Assembly: GCA_002376235.1 (NCBI GenBank)
Contig: DFNX01000001.1
Span: forward strand, 186,001 to 250,000
Length of the DNA stretch: 64,000 bases
Reading direction: 5' to 3'
Source: Neorhizobium sp. UBA3556
GTDB lineage: Bacteria > Pseudomonadota > Alphaproteobacteria > Rhizobiales > Rhizobiaceae
Below are positions 19,105 through 27,604 of the stretch, in pieces. Every line of letters begins with the position of its first letter. Within the stretch, counting starts at the first letter, position 1. A model generated the notes under the pieces. The model was given only the letters and a program-made list of their open reading frames with translations. It was not told where the DNA came from and ran no database searches. The position numbers were made by a program, and so were the translations under genes.

Positions 19105-19464
19105 ATGTCCCTGAAGATTCGTCTCGCCCGCGGTGGTTCCAAGAAGCGTCCGCACTACACCGTTGTCGTCGCCGACGCCCGTTCGCCGCGTGACGGCCGT
19201 TTCCTCGAAAAGCTCGGTTCCTGGAACCCGATGCTCGCCAAGGACAACGAAAAGCGCGTTGAACTGAACGAAGAGCGCATCAAGCACTGGATCGCCAACG
19301 GCGCACAGCCGACCGACCGCGTTCTGCGCTTCCTCGCTGAAGCAGGCATCGCAACCCGCGACGCCAAGAACAACCCGGAAAAGGCAAAGCCGGGCAAGCG
19401 CGCTGTAGAACGCGCTGCTGAAAAGGCTCAGAAGGCTGCCGACGCAGCTGCCGCTGCAGAATAA
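19105..19464 (+). CDS. rpsP: 30S ribosomal protein S16
   Basis: 119 residues starting MSLKIRLARGGSKKRPHYTVVVADARSPRDGRFLEKLGSWNP, the S16 signature. The ATG at 19105 has TAAGGAG eight bases upstream. The C-terminal ~40 residues are an Ala/Lys/Glu-rich extension beyond the ~80-residue E. coli protein, as is common in alphaproteobacteria. A hairpin with a T-run lies between it and rimM. Confidence 0.98.
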   Translation: MSLKIRLARGGSKKRPHYTVVVADARSPRDGRFLEKLGSWNPMLAKDNEKRVELNEERIKHWIANGAQPTDRVLRFLAEAGIATRDAKNNPEKAKPGKRAVERAAEKAQKAADAAAAAE

Positions 19465-19484
19465 ATTCTGCAGTGATTGCATTC

Positions 19485-19522
19485 GACGGGCGGTGCGGCA
19501 ACGCACTGCCCGTTTTGCTGTT
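19485..19522 (+). terminator. Hairpin/attenuator between rpsP and rimM
   Basis: GGGCGGTGCG pairs with CGCACTGCCCG around a GCAA tetraloop and is followed by TTTTGCTGTTT. It has the form of an intrinsic terminator and would reduce read-through from rpsP into rimM-trmD, which are needed in smaller amounts. Confidence 0.7.
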
Positions 19523-19590
19523 TACGTCACCCGCGTTGCGCTGCCAGCTGTTCATGGCTAAATGAGCGCAGACCAATCGGAACACCCGGC

Positions 19591-20202
19591 ATGAAGAAAC
19601 TCGAAAACCCAATCCTGATGGCGACGATCGGCGCCGCCCAAGGCCTTCGGGGCGAGGTGCGGGTCAAATCCTTCACTGACGATCCGGCAGCACTTGGCGA
19701 TTACGGCCATCTTTATGCCGATGATGGCCGCGTTTTCGAAATCCTCGAAATCCGCGAGGCCAAGAATGTCGTCGTCGTCCGTTTCCGCGGCATCAACGAC
19801 CGCAATGCGGCAGAAGCCCTGAACGGCCTGGAGCTCTTCGTCGAACGGGATAATCTGCCCGACGAAGAGCTTGATGAGGACGAGTTCTTTTATGCCGACC
19901 TCGAAGGCCTGGAAGCCGTGGATGCCGAAGGCAAGAGCTACGGCAAGGTCAGTGCCGTCTTCGATTTCGGTGCGGGTGATCTGCTCGAACTGAAAGGCCC
20001 CGGCCGTCGCCCGGCGCTCATTCCTTTTTCAGAGACAGCCGTTCTGGAAATCGACCTCGAGGCCGGAAAGATCCTGATCGACCCGCAGGCCGCAGGCCTG
20101 ATCGAGGATCCGAATGATCGCGATCCGACCGCCGTCGGCAAACGCCAGCCCAAGCCGCGTCAGGGACCTGCAAAGAAATCCCCCGGCCAGGATGAAGAAT
20201 GA
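19591..20202 (+). CDS. rimM: Ribosome maturation factor RimM
   Basis: 203-residue 30S assembly factor that binds S19. The N-terminal RimM domain includes LMATIGAAQGLRGEVRVKSFT and the C-terminal PRC-barrel domain includes YGKVSAVFDFGAGDLLEL and LIPFSETAVLEIDLEAGKI. A charged tail (KRQPKPRQGPAKKSPG) follows. The stop overlaps the trmD start as ATGA at 20199-20202, so translation is coupled. Confidence 0.96.
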   Translation: MKKLENPILMATIGAAQGLRGEVRVKSFTDDPAALGDYGHLYADDGRVFEILEIREAKNVVVVRFRGINDRNAAEALNGLELFVERDNLPDEELDEDEFFYADLEGLEAVDAEGKSYGKVSAVFDFGAGDLLELKGPGRRPALIPFSETAVLEIDLEAGKILIDPQAAGLIEDPNDRDPTAVGKRQPKPRQGPAKKSPGQDEE

Positions 20203-20879
20203 CATTCCGCGCCACCATCCTCACGCTTTATCCGGAAATGTTTCCCGGCCATCTCGGCTTCTCGCTCTCCGGCAAGGCGATGGAACGCGGCGACTGGGCG
20301 CTCGAAACCGTGCAGATCCGCGATTTCGCCGAGGATAAGCATCGCACGGTGGATGACACCCCTGCCGGCGGCGGCGCCGGCATGGTGCTGAAACCCGACA
20401 TCCTTGCAAAGGCGATCGACTCTGTTGCCGCCGATACCCGCCCTCGCCTGCTGATGAGCCCGCGCGGCAAGCCGCTCAGCCAGAGCCGGGTGCGTGAACT
20501 CGCAGATGGAGAAGGCGTCGTCATCGTCTGCGGCCGCTTCGAAGGCGTCGACCAGCGGGTCATCGATGGGCGCAATCTCGAAGAAGTCTCGATCGGTGAC
20601 TATATCCTGTCCGGTGGCGAACCGGCCGCACTGACTGTGCTCGACAGCATCATCCGCCTCCTGCCGGGCGTCATGGGCAATGCCCATTCCGGCACCAACG
20701 AAAGCTTCGAGCACGGGTTGCTGGAGCATCCGCATTACACCCGCCCGCAGATTTTCGAAGGTCAGGAAATCCCGGCGGTCCTCACATCCGGCAATCACGC
20801 CGCGATCGAGAAATGGCGACTGGAACAGGCACTCACGCTGACGCAACAACGCCGGCCGGATCTGCTCACCGACGACTAA
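20199..20879 (+). CDS. trmD: tRNA (guanine37-N1)-methyltransferase TrmD
   Basis: 226-residue SPOUT methyltransferase that makes m1G37 and prevents frameshifting. The knot and SAM-binding residues are in VIVCGRFEGVDQRVID and SIGDYILSGGEPAALTVLDSI. Substrate-side motifs TVDDTPAGGGAGMVLKPD and GTNESFEHGLLEHPHYTRP are also present. The usual partner rplS is separated from it by a TSUP gene on the other strand. Confidence 0.97.
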   Translation: MTFRATILTLYPEMFPGHLGFSLSGKAMERGDWALETVQIRDFAEDKHRTVDDTPAGGGAGMVLKPDILAKAIDSVAADTRPRLLMSPRGKPLSQSRVRELADGEGVVIVCGRFEGVDQRVIDGRNLEEVSIGDYILSGGEPAALTVLDSIIRLLPGVMGNAHSGTNESFEHGLLEHPHYTRPQIFEGQEIPAVLTSGNHAAIEKWRLEQALTLTQQRRPDLLTDD

Positions 20880-20889
20880 TTCGTAACGA

Positions 20890-21639
20890 TCAGCCGGTGA
20901 CGAAATAATAGACCGTCAGCGCCGAGCCTACCGCCACCACACACCAGCGCAACACGACCTGCGGCACGCGGCGCGCCAGCCAGACGCCGGAATAGCCGCC
21001 AAGCGCACCGGCCGGGATCATCACCAGCGCCTCCGGCCATGCCACGACATCACCACTGATGAAGACGACGATCGCAACGGCGGCGATCAGCATGGCGAAC
21101 AGGTTCTTCATGGCATTGAGGTGATGATAGGTGCCGCCGGTCGTCAGCCCCAGAACCGCGAGCATCATGATCCCCATTCCCGCGCCGAAGAACCCGCCAT
21201 AGATGGCATTGAAAAACTGACCCGCGATGCTGGAGATACTGCTGGAACTATGCTTCTCGGAAGAGACTTTCGGCTTGAGCAACGGCCCCGCCGCAAAGAT
21301 GGCAGTCGCTGCTGCCAGCAGCCATGGCACCAGTGCCCGGAAGGACGGATTGTCGAGCGACAGCAGGATCAGCGCGCCGACAAGCCCACCCACGAGCGAC
21401 ACGATACCCAGTACCGCGATGCTGCGCCAGCGATGCATGATCTCCGCCCGATAGGCTATCGTCGATGTGACATAGCCCGGAAACTGCACGATCGAGGAGG
21501 TGGCATTGGCCGAAATCGGCGGAATGCCCGCAAGCGTCATCACCCCGAAGGTCAGAAACGTGCCTCCTCCCGCAATCGCGTTGACGGCACCCGACAGGAA
21601 CCCGGCCGCGGCAAGCAGCAGAACCATCATTATTGTCAT
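20890..21639 (-). CDS. TSUP (TauE/SafE) family membrane permease
   Basis: 249 residues, eight hydrophobic segments, with the duplicated family motif: GFLSGAVNAIAGGGTFLTFGVM near the N-terminus and NAIYGGFFGAGMGIMMLAVLG in the second half. It probably moves a small sulfur- or carbon-containing anion; the substrate is unknown. The gene is inserted in reverse orientation between trmD and rplS, ten bases after the trmD stop. Confidence 0.87.
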   Translation of the reverse strand: MTIMMVLLLAAAGFLSGAVNAIAGGGTFLTFGVMTLAGIPPISANATSSIVQFPGYVTSTIAYRAEIMHRWRSIAVLGIVSLVGGLVGALILLSLDNPSFRALVPWLLAAATAIFAAGPLLKPKVSSEKHSSSSISSIAGQFFNAIYGGFFGAGMGIMMLAVLGLTTGGTYHHLNAMKNLFAMLIAAVAIVVFISGDVVAWPEALVMIPAGALGGYSGVWLARRVPQVVLRWCVVAVGSALTVYYFVTG

Positions 21640-21903
21640 TTGGCAATTTCCTCTTCCCGGAAATCCGGATATCCCGTTCCGGGCAAGGCATCAACGATGG
21701 ACACGACAAAAATTGCGACTGCGGGATGACAAACGCTCCGTATTGGTGTATTTGCCGCCCCGGAAATGGGAAAACTCCCGTCGACCAGCAACAAAGAATG
21801 GCGAATTCGCTAGCCCAAAAGGCACGTCGCGAGGCCCTCGGATGAGGTGACCAAGGACGGGAAGCGCTCTGGCTGTTTCAGAAGAACTGAAAAGGTTTGA
21901 CCG

Positions 21904-22440
21904 ATGAACATCATCCAGCAGCTGGAAGCCGAACAGGCAGCCAAGATCGAAGCCAAGCGCAAGCTTCCTGAATTCTCCCCGGGCGATACCGTCCGCGTCA
22001 ACGTACGCGTCACGGAAGGCACCCGTACCCGCGTACAGGCTTACGAAGGCGTCTGCATTGCCCGTTCGGGCGGCGGCATCAACGAGAGCTTCACCGTTCG
22101 CAAGATCTCCTACGGCGAAGGCGTCGAGCGCGTATTCCCGGTTTACTCGCCGCTCGTCGAAGGCGTCGAAATCGTTCGCCGCGGTAAGGTCCGTCGCGCC
22201 AAGCTCTACTACCTGCGCGATCGTCGCGGCAAGTCGGCTCGTATCGTCGAGAACACCGGCACCCGCGCCCGCAAGCTGAACGACGCCGAGCGCGCTGCTG
22301 TTGCCGAAGAAAAGGCACGCATCGAAGCTGAAAAGATTGCAGCAGCACAGGCTCTGGCCGCCGAAAAGGCAGCACAGGAAGCCGCTGAAGCAAAGGCAGC
22401 AGCAGAAGCAGCAAAGGCTGCCGAAGCATCTGCAGAATAA
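21904..22440 (+). CDS. rplS: 50S ribosomal protein L19
   Basis: 178 residues. The first ~118 residues are a standard L19 (MNIIQQLEAEQAAKIEAKRK, FSPGDTVRVNVRVTEG, YEGVCIARSGGGINESFTVRKISYGEGVERVFP). The last ~55 residues are an Ala/Glu/Lys-rich helical extension (AAQALAAEKAAQEAAEAKAA) absent in E. coli. A 264-bp leader precedes it, so it has its own promoter in spite of being the distal gene of the classical rpsP-rimM-trmD-rplS operon. Confidence 0.97.
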   Translation: MNIIQQLEAEQAAKIEAKRKLPEFSPGDTVRVNVRVTEGTRTRVQAYEGVCIARSGGGINESFTVRKISYGEGVERVFPVYSPLVEGVEIVRRGKVRRAKLYYLRDRRGKSARIVENTGTRARKLNDAERAAVAEEKARIEAEKIAAAQALAAEKAAQEAAEAKAAAEAAKAAEASAE

Positions 22441-22464
22441 GATTTGCCGATCACGGCATGCGAA

Positions 22465-22494
22465 AAAGGCGACCTTCGGGTCGCCTTTTTTGTT
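22465..22494 (+). terminator. Rho-independent terminator of rplS
   Basis: AAAGGCGACC, loop TTCG, GGTCGCCTTTTTT: a textbook hairpin with a UUCG loop and T-run 25 bases after the rplS stop. It can also act on the minus strand. Confidence 0.92.
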
Positions 22495-22569
22495 TCCATA
22501 TTGACTGGCACTGAATCACGCGCAGGCAAGGCAGAGAGGCGCTCGTAACGCCGCTCAATCGCCTCGAAG

Positions 22570-23595
22570 CTACCGCAGCACGAACCGGTCGCGGCCTGCT
22601 TCCTTGGCCTGGTAGAGCGCTTCGTCGACCGCCTTCAACAGGCCCAGCCGCTCCGAGCCGGCATCCGGCGCAAGTGCCGCACCAATGCTGAGACGCGCGC
22701 TGACGATCTTGTCGTCGACAACGAAGGGCCGGCGGAACTCTTTCAGCAGACCTTCGGAAAGCTCGGAAAGGGCTGCGACATCCGGTGGATCGGGTACGAA
22801 GATCGCGAATTCGTCGCCACCCATGCGCACGACCACATCCTGCGCCCGCACGCATTCGCTGATCCGCTTGGCCGCATAGGTCAACACCTGATCGCCGGCA
22901 TGGTGGCCGAGTTTGTCGTTGATCTGCTTGAAACCATCCATGTCGAGATAGAGCACGCCGAAGCCCTGCTGCGAGGAAAGCGCATTCGCAAGCATCACGT
23001 CGATCAGCGAAACAAGTGCCGACCTGTTATAGAACCCCGTGAGAGGATCGGTCATCGCCGCAAGCTTCAGCTTCTGCTCGGCAAATTCCATCAGGAACTT
23101 TGCCTTCTGCAGCCGCAGGAGCCCACTGGCAACATCGGCAAACTGGCGCAGATTGCGGATCTCGGCATCGCTGAAATCGCGAGGTTTCGTGTCGATGAGG
23201 CAGAAAGCGCCGACAGGCATGTCAGGATCGATCGAGATCGGCGCTCCTGCATAACTGCGGAAATGCGGCTCGCCAGTCACGTAGGGCATGTCACGCAACT
23301 CGGGATGACGCGCCATATCCGGAATGAGGACAACCTCGTTGGCGAATACGACACGCGAGCAGATCGACACCTCACGCGAGCAGGCGGAAATCTCGATACT
23401 GCCGACCTGGCAGGCAACGCGCTGCCAGTCTTCATCGACAATGTTGGCCGCGGCGACCGGGCTGTCAAAGACATCCTTGGCCAGTTGCACCAGCGACGTC
23501 AGTTCGGGTGTGGAAAAACCGTCGGGAGCGATCAGCGACCGGACGGAAAGCAATCGTTCAGCTTCGTTATGCGGAAGCTGGACCGCGAGAGCCAT
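22570..23595 (-). CDS. GAF-GGDEF diguanylate cyclase
   Basis: 341 residues from the ATG at 23595, which has a perfect GGAGG Shine-Dalgarno. Residues ~20-160 form a GAF domain (AANIVDEDWQRVACQVG, SYAGAPISIDPDMPVGAFCLID) and residues ~175-341 a GGDEF domain with an intact MGGDEF active site. RAQD sits five residues before it, the position of the inhibitory c-di-GMP I-site. A cytosolic c-di-GMP synthase controlled by a small ligand is therefore expected; the ligand is unknown. It is the second GGDEF gene in the window and, unlike the one at 7773-8954, has the I-site. Confidence 0.9.
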   Translation of the reverse strand: MALAVQLPHNEAERLLSVRSLIAPDGFSTPELTSLVQLAKDVFDSPVAAANIVDEDWQRVACQVGSIEISACSREVSICSRVVFANEVVLIPDMARHPELRDMPYVTGEPHFRSYAGAPISIDPDMPVGAFCLIDTKPRDFSDAEIRNLRQFADVASGLLRLQKAKFLMEFAEQKLKLAAMTDPLTGFYNRSALVSLIDVMLANALSSQQGFGVLYLDMDGFKQINDKLGHHAGDQVLTYAAKRISECVRAQDVVVRMGGDEFAIFVPDPPDVAALSELSEGLLKEFRRPFVVDDKIVSARLSIGAALAPDAGSERLGLLKAVDEALYQAKEAGRDRFVLR

Positions 23596-23945
23596 TTGTA
23601 CCTCCTTGTCGCGCCGCAAGTCCCCGCCACAGGAAATTACGACGCAAAAATAGAGCGTCCTCAATATTTCGCTTCTCGCATGAGCACCCAGCAGAGGCAA
23701 TTGCCGTGTCCCTAAAAAACTGGTAATAGACCGACCATGGGATCGAAATTCGGATGCCTCGCGAAAAGATTTATCGTGCTGCAGGACCACAAGCGTCTGC
23801 CGGCACGCTTCTTCGCATCCGTATCCGGCGCTCTCAACAGCCGACTTAGCTGACGGTCGCATAACCGCGACCCGTGCTGCGGCACACGCTTTTGCCGCGA
23901 CAATTCCCCCTTTTTCAAAAACTGTTCTCGAACGGAATGGCAGCC
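23596..23945. other. Intergenic region upstream of leuC
   Basis: 350 bp between the divergent GAF-GGDEF gene and leuC. No coding frame with a ribosome-binding site, no riboswitch and no clear leucine-codon leader peptide were seen. It presumably holds both promoters. Confidence 0.45.
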
Positions 23946-25355
23946 ATGAGCGCACCTCGTACTCTCTACGACAAGATCTGGGACGACCACGTCGTCTCTC
24001 AGGACGAAAACGGCACCTGTCTTCTCTACATCGACCGTCACCTGGTTCACGAGGTGACGTCGCCGCAGGCTTTCGAAGGCCTGCGCATGGCCGGCCGCAA
24101 GGTTCGTGCGCCTGAAAAGACGCTTGCCGTCGTCGACCACAACGTTCCGACCACGGCGGATCGCCACGAAGGCATCAAGAACGAGGAAAGCCGCATCCAG
24201 GTCGAGGCGCTCGCCCAGAACGCCCATGATTTCGGTGTCGAATATTATTCCGAAAAGGACGTCCGCCAGGGCATCGTCCATATCGTCGGACCGGAACAGG
24301 GCTTTACCCTGCCGGGTATGACAATCGTCTGCGGCGACAGCCACACTTCCACCCATGGCGCATTCGGCGCGTTGGCGCATGGTATCGGCACGTCCGAGGT
24401 AGAGCACGTTCTCGCCACCCAGACGCTGGTGCAGAAGAAGGCCAAGAACATGCTGGTGCGTGTCGACGGCAAACTGCCGGAAGGTGTTGGCGCCAAGGAC
24501 GTAATCCTCGCCATCATCGGCGAGATCGGCACGGCCGGCGGCACCGGCCACGTCATCGAATTTGCCGGTGAAGCGATCCGCTCGCTGTCGATGGAAGGCC
24601 GCATGACCGTCTGCAACATGACGATCGAAGGCGGCGCACGCGCCGGCCTGATCGCGCCGGACGAGACCACTTTCGAATACATCAAGGACAAGCCGCGCGC
24701 GCCGAAGGGCAAGGCCTGGGACATGGCGCTCGACTACTGGAAGACGCTCTACACCGAAGAAGGCGCCCATTACGACAAGGTCGTTGTACTCGACGCCGCC
24801 AACCTGCCGCCGATCGTCACCTGGGGCTCTTCGCCGGAGGACGTCACGACCATCGAGGGCACCGTGCCGAACCCGGACGAGATCCAGGACGAGAACAAAC
24901 GCACCTCGAAATGGCGCGCTCTCGACTACATGGGCCTGAAGCCGGGCACGAAGATGACCGACATCACCGTCGATCGCGTTTTCATCGGCTCCTGCACCAA
25001 TGGGCGTATCGAGGATCTGCGGGAAGCAGCGAAGGTGGTCGAAGGCAAGAAGGTGGCGTCCACCGTCAGTGCCATGATCGTGCCGGGCTCCGGCATCGTC
25101 AAGGAAATGGCGGAAGCCGAAGGCCTCGACGTCATATTCAAGGATGCGGGTTTCGAATGGCGCGAGCCGGGCTGCTCCATGTGCCTCGCCATGAACGACG
25201 ACCGCCTGAGCCCCTACGAGCGCTGCGCCTCCACCTCGAACCGCAATTTCGAAGGTCGCCAGGGCTACAAGGGCCGCACCCACCTCGTCTCGCCGGCAAT
25301 GGCGGCTGCGGCAGCGGTTGCGGGGCATTTCGTCGATATTCGTGAATGGAAGTAG
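23946..25355 (+). CDS. leuC: 3-isopropylmalate dehydratase large subunit
   Basis: Isomerises 2- to 3-isopropylmalate in leucine synthesis together with LeuD, which is not adjacent here. The 469-residue protein shows CGDSHTSTHGAFGALAHGIG, and its cluster cysteines lie in IGSCTNGRIEDL and EPGCSMCLAMN. The start MSAPRTLYDKIWDDHVV matches the family; an ATG three codons earlier (23937) is also possible. A composite repeat follows the gene. Confidence 0.97.
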   Translation: MSAPRTLYDKIWDDHVVSQDENGTCLLYIDRHLVHEVTSPQAFEGLRMAGRKVRAPEKTLAVVDHNVPTTADRHEGIKNEESRIQVEALAQNAHDFGVEYYSEKDVRQGIVHIVGPEQGFTLPGMTIVCGDSHTSTHGAFGALAHGIGTSEVEHVLATQTLVQKKAKNMLVRVDGKLPEGVGAKDVILAIIGEIGTAGGTGHVIEFAGEAIRSLSMEGRMTVCNMTIEGGARAGLIAPDETTFEYIKDKPRAPKGKAWDMALDYWKTLYTEEGAHYDKVVVLDAANLPPIVTWGSSPEDVTTIEGTVPNPDEIQDENKRTSKWRALDYMGLKPGTKMTDITVDRVFIGSCTNGRIEDLREAAKVVEGKKVASTVSAMIVPGSGIVKEMAEAEGLDVIFKDAGFEWREPGCSMCLAMNDDRLSPYERCASTSNRNFEGRQGYKGRTHLVSPAMAAAAAVAGHFVDIREWK

Positions 25356-25376
25356 GTTGGGCGGCAGGGATCGATC

Positions 25377-25555
25377 CCCTCACTTGCGATTTCTAACACT
25401 TAGCTGAAGCTAAGGTGCTGAAATCGCTTTCTCTCCCACAGAGGGGAGAGATAAGTGCGCCGCACCAGCCGCGAGTCTACCTCTCCCCTTGTGGGAGAGG
25501 TTACAAAATCAAGATCTTAGCCAAAGGCTAAGTCTTAGATTTTGTTGGTGAGGGG
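25377..25555. repeat. Nested composite palindrome (MITE-like)
   Basis: The outer arms CCCCTCAC (25377-25384) and GTGAGGGG (25548-25555) are inverted copies. Inside lie two small hairpins (CTTAGCTGAAGCTAAG near 25399-25414 and CTTAGCCAAAGGCTAAG near 25516-25532) and a central inverted pair, CTCTCCCACAGAGGGGAGAG (25431-25450) and CTCTCCCCTTGTGGGAGAG (25481-25499). The whole 179-bp unit is symmetrical about its centre and could extrude as a branched structure. It has no coding capacity. Confidence 0.75.
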
Positions 25556-25571
25556 ATAAGCCACAGCCCAA

Positions 25572-26168
25572 TCACCCAACCACCTTCACGACCGTACCCT
25601 TGCGCAAATGCGGCAATAGCCGCTTCATATCCCGCAGACTGACCGCCACGCACCCGGCCGTGGGCTGATAGCCCGGCTTGATCAGGTGGAAAAATATCGC
25701 AGAACCGCCGTAGCGTTTGCGGGACGAAATATTCCAGTCCATCACCAGGCAGACATCGTAAAGCCCGTCCGCCCGCTTCATCTCTTCATGGCTGGGCCTG
25801 AACGGCGCCTTGACGAGACGGTTATACGAAGCATGCCTGGGCTCGTCGCACCACAGCATCTCCTTCCCAATACGTCGCATAGAAAGCGGCGTCTGCGACA
25901 GCCTGATCCGCTCGCCGCGGGTAAAGCCCGAGATGAGTTTCATTGCCGCAATCGGCGTTGCCCCGTCACCTTCCCGCTTGAATGCGGAGACCCCGGAACG
26001 GCCGATCGCCGCCTGCAAAGTGATTCCCTTGAACGACACGATTGCCCGTTTCCGGTCTCGCGGCGCCGTCCGTACCGTCACAACGGATTGTTTTTTTGAC
26101 TTTTGCACACGGAAAAGCGGCATTTTCTCACGAGGTTTTGCTTTGAATATCATTTTGTTTGAAATCAT
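25572..26168 (-). CDS. L,D-transpeptidase family protein (YkuD domain)
   Basis: About 198 residues from the ATG at 26168. The catalytic motif is in the C-terminal half: FFHLIKPGYQPTAGCVAVS, with the nucleophilic cysteine in TAGCVAVS and the partner histidine upstream. GRSGVSAFKREGDGATPIAAM near residue 85 is the substrate-side motif of this subfamily. Such enzymes crosslink peptidoglycan or attach proteins to it. No clear signal peptide is seen, and the start is uncertain: ATGs at 26153 and 26123 are alternatives and none has a good ribosome-binding site. The frame stays open upstream to 26849 but there it overlaps the regulator gene on the other strand. Confidence 0.82.
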   Translation of the reverse strand: MISNKMIFKAKPREKMPLFRVQKSKKQSVVTVRTAPRDRKRAIVSFKGITLQAAIGRSGVSAFKREGDGATPIAAMKLISGFTRGERIRLSQTPLSMRRIGKEMLWCDEPRHASYNRLVKAPFRPSHEEMKRADGLYDVCLVMDWNISSRKRYGGSAIFFHLIKPGYQPTAGCVAVSLRDMKRLLPHLRKGTVVKVVG

Positions 26169-26258
26169 AGCATCTTGGGCTTTACATCGAGGAGCCCTAT
26201 TTACGCTTAGATTCCGACAACACGGACGAAAACGGGCGACACGAAAGGCAAGAGCTGT

Positions 26259-26939
26259 ATGGCAAGAACGATACTCCTGGTAGACGATGACAATGACCTG
26301 CGCGAGACGCTCGTCGAACAATTGTCGTTGTACGACGAGTTTTCGCTGTTGCAGGAGGAGAATGCCACCAAGGCCATGAACACGGCCAAGACGGCGCAGG
26401 TCGACCTTCTGATCATGGATGTCGGTCTTCCCGACATGGATGGCCGCGAAGCCGTAAAGCTCCTGCGCAAGAACGGCTTCAAGGCGCCGATCATCATGCT
26501 GACCGGCCACGACACCGATTCGGACACGATCCTCGGCCTCGAAGCCGGCGCCAACGATTATATCGTCAAGCCGTTCCGCTTCGCCGTGCTGCTTGCCCGT
26601 ATTCGCGCCCAGCTGCGCCAGTACGAGCAGAGCGAGGATGCGACATTCACGGTCGGCCCCTACATCTTCAAGCCGAGCCAGAAGCTCTTGACCACCGACG
26701 ACGGCAAAAAAATCCGCCTGACGGAAAAGGAAGCGGCAATCATCCGCTATCTTTACCGCGCCGGCCAGAAGGTCGTAACCCGCGATGTTCTGCTGGAGGA
26801 AGTCTGGGGCTACAATTCCGGCGTCACCACCCACACGCTCGAAACCCATGTCTACCGTCTTCGCCAGAAGATCGAGCGCGATCCCTCCAATGCCGAAATT
26901 CTCGTCACCGAGAATGGCGGCTACAAGATCGTCCCGTAA
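26259..26939 (+). CDS. cenR: OmpR-family response regulator (CenR/OtpR-like)
   Basis: 226 residues: receiver domain with acidic pocket DDD (residues 9-11), phosphoacceptor D54 in LLIMDVGLPDMDG and conserved Thr and Lys in MLTGHD and VKPF, then an OmpR/PhoB winged-helix domain from ~135 (TEKEAAIIRYLYRAG, THTLETHVYRLRQKIE). Sequence and context (a cyclic-nucleotide-binding gene next to it) fit the CenR/OtpR regulators of Caulobacter and Brucella, which control cell-envelope genes; this assignment rests on family knowledge. No sensor kinase is adjacent. The next gene starts on the base after its stop codon. Confidence 0.85.
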   Translation: MARTILLVDDDNDLRETLVEQLSLYDEFSLLQEENATKAMNTAKTAQVDLLIMDVGLPDMDGREAVKLLRKNGFKAPIIMLTGHDTDSDTILGLEAGANDYIVKPFRFAVLLARIRAQLRQYEQSEDATFTVGPYIFKPSQKLLTTDDGKKIRLTEKEAAIIRYLYRAGQKVVTRDVLLEEVWGYNSGVTTHTLETHVYRLRQKIERDPSNAEILVTENGGYKIVP

Positions 26940-27395
26940 ATGGCACTGAACGACGATATCAGGCTGCTCTCCAGCGTCCCGCTGTTTCGTGAACTGGATG
27001 GCGACCAGCTACGCCTGATCGCCTTCGGCGCAGAACGCCGCGCGCTTGCCGAGACGCAGGAACTCTTTCGCGAGGGTTCTCCCGCCGAAGCAGCCTATAT
27101 CGTCGCAAGAGGCCAGATCGGCCTCTACGCCGCCGACCGTTATGGTGATATCCGCCACCAGAAGACGGTCGGGCCCGGCACGCTCCTTTCCGAACTCGCG
27201 CTGGTAACGATGGTGGAGCGAAAATTCACCGCCGTTGCGGCATCCGATGCCGAAGTGATGAAGATCAGCCGCCAGCTTTTCCAGCGCCTGCTGGAGGAAT
27301 ACCCGCAGGTCGGGCGCCTGATCGAGGCGCGTATTCGGGAAAATATCGCCGGGCTGGCCAAGGCTGCGGCGGCGATGGAACATCGGTTCCGGTAG
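26940..27395 (+). CDS. Cyclic nucleotide-binding domain protein
   Basis: 151 residues made of one CRP-type cyclic-nucleotide-binding fold: LLSSVPLFRELDGDQLRLIAFGAERR, EGSPAEAAYIVARGQIGLY, GPGTLLSELALVTMVERKFTAVAASDAEVMKI. There is no DNA-binding helix-turn-helix, so it is a stand-alone ligand sensor. It starts directly after the stop of the CenR-like regulator (TAAATG), a coupled two-gene unit known from memory in Brucella (otpR plus a protein-kinase-A-regulatory-subunit-like gene). It may couple cAMP level to envelope control; that is inference. Confidence 0.88.
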   Translation: MALNDDIRLLSSVPLFRELDGDQLRLIAFGAERRALAETQELFREGSPAEAAYIVARGQIGLYAADRYGDIRHQKTVGPGTLLSELALVTMVERKFTAVAASDAEVMKISRQLFQRLLEEYPQVGRLIEARIRENIAGLAKAAAAMEHRFR

Positions 27396-27431
27396 AGGCC
27401 CACCTTTTACGCTTTCACAGCGCTTGTGTTT

Positions 27432-27460
27432 GGATCCTCGGGGCAAGCCCGAGGATGACG
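27432..27460. repeat. Palindromic repeat, arm 1
   Basis: GGATCCTCGGGGCAAGCCCGAGGATGACG is itself a hairpin (ATCCTCGGG / CCCGAGGAT). Its inverted partner is at 27605-27634. This motif is very common between genes in alphaproteobacteria. Confidence 0.8.
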
Positions 27461-27604
27461 AGTGCTGGATGGATGGTATGCCCAAAGCAGGCTTCAATAG
27501 CGGAGACATGCTCGCTGACCGCGAGCCACGAGGAAATCTCCGCAGTGCATTTCCTATTTATATCTGGCAGGGCGCTTGATTTGGGCACCAGTGCCCCTCT
27601 CCTC

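Noticed and set aside
23712..25328. A 538-codon minus-strand frame opposite leuC
   Set aside because: Antisense shadow of leuC.
26169..26849. Upstream extension of the L,D-transpeptidase frame
   Set aside because: It lies wholly opposite the CenR-like regulator gene and lacks family sequence; the real start is near 26123-26168.
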